Positions 58,584 to 64,000 of a stretch of DNA of 64,000 nt are shown one piece after another. The translations under genes were made by a program, and so were the position numbers. The notes below the pieces were generated by a model. It saw only the letters and a list, made by a program, of their open reading frames with translations. It was not told the DNA's origin and did not search any database. Each line of letters begins with the position of its first letter. Within the stretch, counting starts at the first letter, position 1. Source of the stretch: Allodiplogaster sudhausi (taxonomy: Eukaryota > Nematoda > Chromadorea > Rhabditida > Diplogasteridae); contig CALZFC010000267.1 of assembly GCA_945643635.1 (NCBI GenBank), forward strand, positions 1,197,001 to 1,261,000. The letters run 5' to 3'.

Positions 58584-58907
58584 ATCGATCGCTAGTCAGA
58601 GAGGGGATGAGAGAGCAACCGCCTCTCACTGACCAAAGCGTGCGTATGACCATTGTTTTTATCGCATTCTATCGTCTTGAATGAAAGAAAGAAGGATGGA
58701 GGGGGCAGCAGAGAAGGGTGCGTGAAAGGGAGAGATCATTGGAAAGTAGGAGGGTAGCAGAGAAGGAAGGGGGGGGGGGGGGTAGCGACCCCGCTGCCAG
58801 GCCGGGCGGGCCGCTAAAGTTCGTTTTCCTGATACTCGCCCGACGCACTTATCAGCGCATGCTACACGAACTCAGTGTAGTAACAGGAAAACTTCCGGCA
58901 CTGTGTG

Positions 58908-59808
58908 AAGCGAGTCAGCATGCGACATTCGGGCGATCCCGAATAGACCGCCGATCAATAAGCCGATCGCACATATGTATGTAAGTATATTGCGCTTCAT
59001 AAATTTTTTATCCATTTTTTATTTATTTTTAGTCTTCGCTCACCTGATGACGATAAAAGATGCAAAAGCCAAAGCCAATTATTGTCCAAAAAGTGCCGAT
59101 GAAAAAGGCTACCTAGAAAATATTTGTATCTCGCTGAATTGGTAAAACAAGAATACATTTGAATGGTGATCCTATTTTTGCGAAAAAATGGACAATTGCT
59201 TTATATGAGTGCGAAATAATTGTTCATCTTTTTCTTTTGTCTTATTGCAAAAGATTTCTTCTTAATGATTGAATAAAAAAATATAAAAAAATAATTTTAA
59301 AAAAGTTACGGAATATACGAACAAGTTCATTGCTTAGACGGAGTGCAATTGATTGAGGCAAGAATGAATGCTCGCCTCCGCAGGCGCACGTCAGAGGAGG
59401 CATGGGGACAATGTTGAAGGAGAACGTGTTGATCATAACACCCAAGATGTTCGTTGCCTACAAAATGGCAAGACAAAGCGGTTTAAAAAGTAAAGTTGTC
59501 CTTTAAAAAAAAGTCAGTATTAAGACCCTTCCATCCTGTTTACTTAAATATTTTGTAAGCCTCACAATTAGTCGAACCATCTGAATCAAGAGGCAGATGC
59601 GATAGTTCTCGCCTGCCTTTCCGCTGTGCCTGAGGATGGCGAAGACGGCGAAGGCATCGAGTGGAAGGACAAAGCAGAAGAGGACCAGGCGAACAAGAGC
59701 GAGAGAAGAATACATCGACATATCCGGCGGGCCGGGTCGGAAAGAAGAACGGATTGCCTCCGTCCATGCTTTTGGAGCAAGAAACAGCGCAATCTCTCTC
59801 AGAAACAT
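58908..59808 (-). pseudogene. Receptor D: 5' half of the receptor cut by the 13-kb insertion
   Basis: Exon 1 is 59578-59808 (VLFCFVLPLDAFAVFAI), exon 2 59323-59457 (PPLTCACGGEHSF), exon 3 59044-59112 (VAFFIGTFWTIIGFGFCI), each the same length as in receptor B. Exon 4 keeps only about 65 bases next to the insertion (AIGLLIGGLFGIARMSHADS); its first half and acceptor are deleted, with sequence jumping to intron. Exons 5-8 are copy C, 13 kb away. Insertion and deletion both inactivate the gene. An ATG three codons upstream (59,817) is also in frame. Confidence 0.8.
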
Positions 59809-59817
59809 CGCACGCAA

Positions 59818-61692
59818 TCTTTTCGGAAATCATTCGCCTAGAAAAAAGTTTATTTATCTACATACAATTTATATGGTCGATTACCACCAAAATGAATCGA
59901 ATAGGCGCAAAGTACTTAGTTGTGAATGGAGTTAAGAATGATTTGCATTCAACTGTAGTTTGAAGTACAGATTGAGTAGACAACAACCAACACCTGTCGA
60001 GTTTCCTGCGTCATTCAACTGGCCGTCTCTAGGATACCACATGAGTTTGCAAACATCGGTAACAGAATATTAGACGAGATGAATGATGATTACTAAATTG
60101 CTTATTCCTATATACATATTGGGGAAAATGTATGTTTTCTCCTAAGGGCCCTTTCAAGACGCATTACTGCATTTCCTAATAATGTTTCTATTTGGACTAT
60201 GTAGCATTTCCAAAACAGAGAAACATTGTAATCTCCATGGACAGCTCCTTTAAGATAAGCAAGTTATGAAAAAAAAATCGTCAATGTATTCGTTGAAGAA
60301 CGCAGATGCTCAGGTTTGGACGATAACGATGAAAATTTTCAGAAGCTCTTCACGCGACTTGCTTTTCATAGATGCGGCCTATCTCTCTCTTTCTCTCTAT
60401 CTCTCTCCCAGCGTGCATTTAGAGCATGCTAATCTGAAGCGTCTCTATATCCGCTGTGAAATTAATGATCTTATCATTGCTTTTCAGTTAAGTTAAATGT
60501 CTATATGGTAGTAAGTCAACTGATATGTTCAGCTTCTCACCAATAGAATGTACTAGATGTCATCGTTTTAAACTACGAATGTATGTAAGTTCAGTTTCCG
60601 TTGTGGCATATACATGCAGTTTTTTTTGCTAACAGGATCGCCGACTCCTGGAATGGACTGCCTGACAAACTTTTCGATCTATCGATAGCATCTGCTCGCC
60701 TTTTAATTAAGAATCATGTCTTTATTCATAGAACTTTAGTTTGTGTTACAATTAGAAGCTCAAATTAATTACTAACTATATTACCAGCTGGTGCCTTATT
60801 CACTATGTATAATTGGCTTATTGCGTGCCTATGATCTTATCTGATTACGCATTCTGCTCTGTGAAAGATCTTTCTCATGTCTATTAATTTATGCAAATAA
60901 TGCAGATAAAAACAAATATATATATAAAATGCCTAAATAAGCGTATAGTCACTAGAAGCCTATATAAATGCACACGTGCAGCAGCAATTTCTTCGCTCTT
61001 GTTTGCGCAAAACTTTTCATGCACTTCATTATTATGTTGATACTTTGACATTCCGAGGACGGAGTACTCGGAATGTCAAAGTATCAAGTATATGTTATCA
61101 CATTTGTGAAGCCTCGTTTAAAGTACATTATAAACGTAATTCGAAGAAGGTTGAAAATGAATTGTTCAATCTCTTGTGCTGAAACCTGAAACCAGAGGTC
61201 AGTCTCTTTGTTTCCAAACTTTCGTGCTGTTCACAACTCATTATGCAGCCTCTAAAGATTATTGTGTAGGGGCATGTAAAGTTTTTGAAAGTATGTGTAC
61301 ACTTGTTTTAAAAGCATTTTATCGAAACTAGCTCGTCATTCTTGAATGTGGCAAAACCTTGCAAGAATGCCGGTTTTTTCCCTTGCAGGTTCGCTCCCAA
61401 GCCAATTGTGTAACCATAAATGTGAGATTGGAGGAGAGACGCACTAAACGCAATGAAAATCACATATTTCCGGAAATTGTATAAGAATATTGGTTCCTTA
61501 ATGAAGCAGTTCCACACGTGACAATCGCGGGTCAGATACTTATTTTGAAATGTTTGGCAAGAAGTTCGCCAGTGATATACCCCTCTTGTGCTTGGGCATT
61601 GTTCAATATTGGAAAACTTTGTTTGCAAGATAATGATGTAATTGAAAACGGAGACATTTTCCAAGGGCACGTTTATTAGCTTTACATCGAAG
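59818..61692. other. Spacer between receptors D and E
   Basis: 59,870-60,640 repeats the receptor-B upstream flank. A perfect 21-bp hairpin sits at 61,037-61,087. Bases 61,310-61,370 resemble the tail end of receptor exon 8, a small duplicated fragment. No gene. Confidence 0.45.
61037..61087. repeat. Perfect 21-bp inverted repeat with 9-base loop
   Basis: 61,037-61,057 (TTGATACTTTGACATTCCGA then G) and 61,067-61,087 are exact reverse complements around GACGGAGTA. No T run follows that would mark a Pol III terminator. It is too short for a typical microRNA precursor. Confidence 0.9.
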
Positions 61693-62759
61693 CTAGCTCG
61701 TCATTCTTGAATGTGGCAAAACCTTGAGCGGCTGCCTTCTCAATCCTAGGAGTCGAAGAATGAAGTGTCGATAGGAGGGCGTCAGAAGAAGCATGCACAA
61801 AACATGCAATGGCGAGTGCGTCGAGTACACGGCCAGCGAGATTGGCAAAACAACTTAATCAATCAATAAGTTAATCGTATCGACTAAGTTCCACAATCGT
61901 TGTACATTGTCTGAAAAACAATACAGGAATTGGTCGAAAGAAATAGGGTAATGGGAAAAAGTCCATTTTCAAAAAAACTTGAGATTAATAGGAACTAACT
62001 TTCGTCGACGTTCTTTGCAAGAAAGGTAGAGAACGCGGCAGCAAGTGGGCCAACGATGAATATCGAAGGCAATACTGCCGGAAAAGGGATAAACATCAAT
62101 TTCGAAAAGGATTGATGAAAATGAATTGGGGAGGATAAGTACTGATAATACTGCATGGTTGCTGTTCGTGAGATATCATTATCCGAAAAATTTAAAGGCT
62201 CGTGCCGCCTAGATACGCGCAATAAAAATTCAATTTATTCAGCTATTAAAATCTCAGCAACCATGCATTACATGGGTGTGGTAGGGAGTTTGGGCCCGGC
62301 ATGCAAGGAGAACAAGAGTAAAGGGTATTCGGACTTCAAAAATGGGTGGTTTATTTCTGAGATGCTCAAAATGTGAATGGTTCCTTGAAATATACTTTAC
62401 CTCTATATCTCTGGATTAATCTGGAAAAGAATGCCGAGTCTTTCGTTTTAAATCTTGCATGTATGTATGATCACCTGAAAGACAAGTGACGTCATCATTC
62501 GCATGTGATAGCTGCGTGTACGCGCGCTGAGATGCGATGAAGTGCTTGCGGAGCGAAGGATGTGGAAGGTGTGCACGGTGAAGAAGATGAGCAGCAGCCA
62601 GAGAATCGCCGACACTGTCGCTACGACTTCTGTTTACATGTGTATTGAATATGTTTTATTGATTGATGTTTTCTTAAAATCACCTGCAATAAGGATAAAC
62701 CTTTCAGCTTCGTAGCAGAAGATCGTCGACAGGCACGGATGAGTCCAGTTCCCAGAGTT
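61693..62759 (-). CDS. Receptor E: serpentine 7TM chemoreceptor, exons 5-8 only
   Basis: Exons 62684-62759 (NSGNWTHPCLSTIFCY), 62475-62629 (VVATVSAILWLLLIFF then SARTRSYHMRMMTSLVFQ), 62000-62078 (AVLPSIFIVGPLAAAFSTF) and 61693-61853 (ISLAVYSTHSPLHVLCMLLL, LTPSYRHF) match receptor B exon for exon in length. Intron 6 again needs a CG end. Beyond 62,765 homology to the receptor ends; exons 1-4 are either past the window, behind the element that starts near 62,826, or lost. Treated as partial. Confidence 0.6.
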
Positions 62760-62825
62760 CTAAAGGAGCAAAAACGTGATTGCACCTTGCGCGCATAAAG
62801 AGTGGCGCGCTATCTTGCTTGGCCA

Positions 62826-63990
62826 ATTATTCAAGCGAAGAGGACACCAGCCGCGCCTTTAATCTGTCTAAAGTTTGAAACATATTCAAAACAATCTTGT
62901 TTGAAACATGTTCGAAATAAAAGAATTGGCAGTGCTCCAGCCTATCTTAATACACATGGCTTCCGAACATGTATCCTGCTTGTGATCACTTTGTCGCTTG
63001 TGTGCACTTCCTGTTTCGAACTTGTGAAGTGGTCACTTGGTCAGAACAAGCACGAAAATGTAGAGACAACGCAAAGATGGAGACGCAGGTTGTGGCGAGC
63101 AAAAGCTGCTCCGGTGTGCTTTTGCTCGTCACCAACGAAATAGCACAGGGCAGAGAAAAAAGATGTTGCCACTCGCTGCCTGCCTTCCCCCTCTGCCCTC
63201 CTCCCTCCGCCTAGCCGAAGTGCCTGCTCCGCTGTCGATAAATCCGTCTAGTGTCGGTTGCACTCATGGATCAAGGCTACTAGGCAAACTAATAACTCAA
63301 AGATGCTGCTCTATGAGGATGCAGGTTGCTGGGCGTTGAAGCGAGGGCGCTACAAGCTTTAGCTATCTTGTTTTTTGATCAATCCGCTGCTATGCACGTC
63401 GAGATTCTCAATTTCAACATAAGAGTATATGATATTGTCCAAGGAAGCACAATATGAGCCTGATTTGGCCTTCGCACAGTGGGAAGCACCAAAATTTGCA
63501 CAAACTGTTTTTTAAAACACCATATTAAACACAATAATATTCACTCTAAAAATGTCTCATTAGAAATCTGTGGCGTTTAATGAATTTAGAAGGCAACGGT
63601 CTATTAAAAGAGGGCGACGGACTGAGGCGAACTATTTTCTAGAAAGCTAAAATCCGAAAATATATGTTAAAAGGTTTCTCGTTCATTGTAAGGTAGGAGA
63701 AAATATGTTGGTTTCCGATAAGGCAAAGACTGTGTGCTGCTCAATCTGGACCGTTCCCAAGTAGCAGTGTGGTCTCGTGGGTAACGTGACTGCGTTGCAG
63801 TTTGGAAGTCTAGGGTTCGAATCCCCGTGCTAACAAAACATTTGCAGAGGTTTGTTAGAATGTGATGAGCTCTGAATGTTACCAGCTTGTTCTCAGTCTG
63901 TGACAACAACACCAATGTTGCGAACAAGCGTTCCGAACATGTTACAAACTTTGGACAGATTAAACGCGCAGCAGCTTCAATCATCAGCTA
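62826..63990. mobile_element. Possible inverted-repeat element with tRNA-like core
   Basis: 62,862-62,890 (CTTTAATCTGTCTAAAGTTT and on) is inverted at about 63,943-63,972, with weaker similarity extending outward on both sides; the inner sequence also shares GTTCG-rich short motifs. It lies where receptor E should continue into exon 4. The right end is close to the window edge, so borders are uncertain. Confidence 0.4.
63761..63833 (+). ncRNA. tRNA-like / SINE-type Pol III promoter sequence
   Basis: TGGTCTCGTGGGTAACG resembles an A box and GGGTTCGAATCCC is a perfect T-arm with the B-box consensus, 30-odd bases apart; the outer bases (TAGCA / TGCTA) pair like an acceptor stem. The anticodon stem does not fold normally, so this is a tRNA-derived repeat rather than a functional tRNA. 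Confidence 0.45.
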
Positions 63991-64000
63991 TTGTCATAAC

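Larger units (their letters stand above)
54502..58780 (-). mobile_element. CR1/Jockey-like non-LTR retrotransposon (LINE)
   Basis: Minus-strand element with ORF1, endonuclease/reverse-transcriptase ORF2 and a 3' end made of AATTG pentamers (about 54,502-54,522), as CR1-type elements end in short tandem repeats rather than poly-A. The 5' end lies upstream of 58,583, near the poly-G run at 58,769-58,781. It appears nearly full length, with all catalytic motifs present. Confidence 0.8.
45753..58907. mobile_element. 13,155-bp insertion in receptor exon 4, candidate gene-capturing transposon
   Basis: The left end begins CACACAGCGCAGAAAGT and the right end, read inward on the minus strand, begins CACACAGTGCCGGAAGT (14 of 17 identical). 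Both ends also contain an AAAGTTCGTTTT-like subterminal motif, and the left has a hairpin at about 45,783-45,855. Flanks are AA/AA (or GAA/GAA), consistent with a 2-3-bp target duplication. Receptor B shows the unbroken site (GCAGCTGAAGCGAGTC). Contents in order: uS5/RPS2 exons, unresolved exons with GA tracts, one WD40 exon, a smaller inverted-repeat element, and a LINE. No transposase was found, so it is non-autonomous or a stack of independent insertions. Confidence 0.6.

Noticed and set aside
57537..58632. Plus-strand frames of about 200 codons opposite LINE ORF1
   Set aside because: Shadows of the GC-rich minus-strand ORF1, which has the expected domain pattern and start.
45753..58907. 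Polinton/Maverick or Helitron identity for the 13-kb insertion
   Set aside because: No polymerase, integrase, capsid or Rep/helicase frames; inverted termini and a short duplication do not fit those classes.
63761..63833. Functional tRNA gene
   Set aside because: A and B boxes and part of the acceptor stem are present, but no proper anticodon stem-loop can be drawn.

Overview
The window is eukaryotic, and the gene content points to a free-living or soil nematode (inference). Supporting this are small exons with short introns, nematode-type serpentine chemoreceptors, small secreted proteins with thrombospondin-type-1-like (TSP1) domains, LEA-like hydrophilic proteins, and 3' splice sites exactly 20 nt before the ATG of five genes, which would suit spliced-leader addition. 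Nothing bacterial or viral is visible. I cannot name the species.

Layout. 0-13 kb: an array of five copies (T1-T5) of a secreted Cys-rich/Thr-rich/TSP1-like gene, interleaved with two copies (U1, U2) of a second secreted-type family. T2 is complete, T3 has lost two exons, T4 is broken, T5 has only its first three exons, and T1 runs off the window through a long ATT microsatellite. 14-24 kb: five LEA-like genes, four of them in two divergent pairs on a duplicated segment of about 4.5 kb. 24-28 kb: a 2.05-kb tandem duplication in which each unit carries a small prepropeptide gene with an allatostatin-C-like core; the second unit also starts with a LEA fragment. 28-33 kb: a gene-poor stretch of G-rich minisatellite, a 58-bp repeat and a 1.3-kb inverted-repeat element, followed by a decayed third U copy (U3). 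34-64 kb: minus-strand serpentine receptors A (complete, 362 codons), B (complete, 352 codons), C/D (one gene cut in two) and E (partial).

The most striking structure is the cut receptor. Its exons 5-8 lie at 44.1-45.5 kb and its exons 1-3 at 59.0-59.8 kb. Exon 4 is interrupted within a codon by a 13,155-bp insertion (45,753-58,907) with short terminal inverted repeats; intact paralog B shows the empty site. The insertion holds pieces of host genes (several exons of ribosomal protein uS5/RPS2 and one WD40 exon of a beta-TrCP/LIN-23-like gene), a smaller inverted-repeat element, and a nearly complete CR1/Jockey-like LINE whose two ORFs are in the same frame, separated only by one TAG. This looks like a gene-capturing mobile element, or a nest of insertions, in a receptor cluster.

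Exon borders were inferred from splice signals, reading phase and comparison between paralogs in the window. Product names come from motif recognition without database searches.
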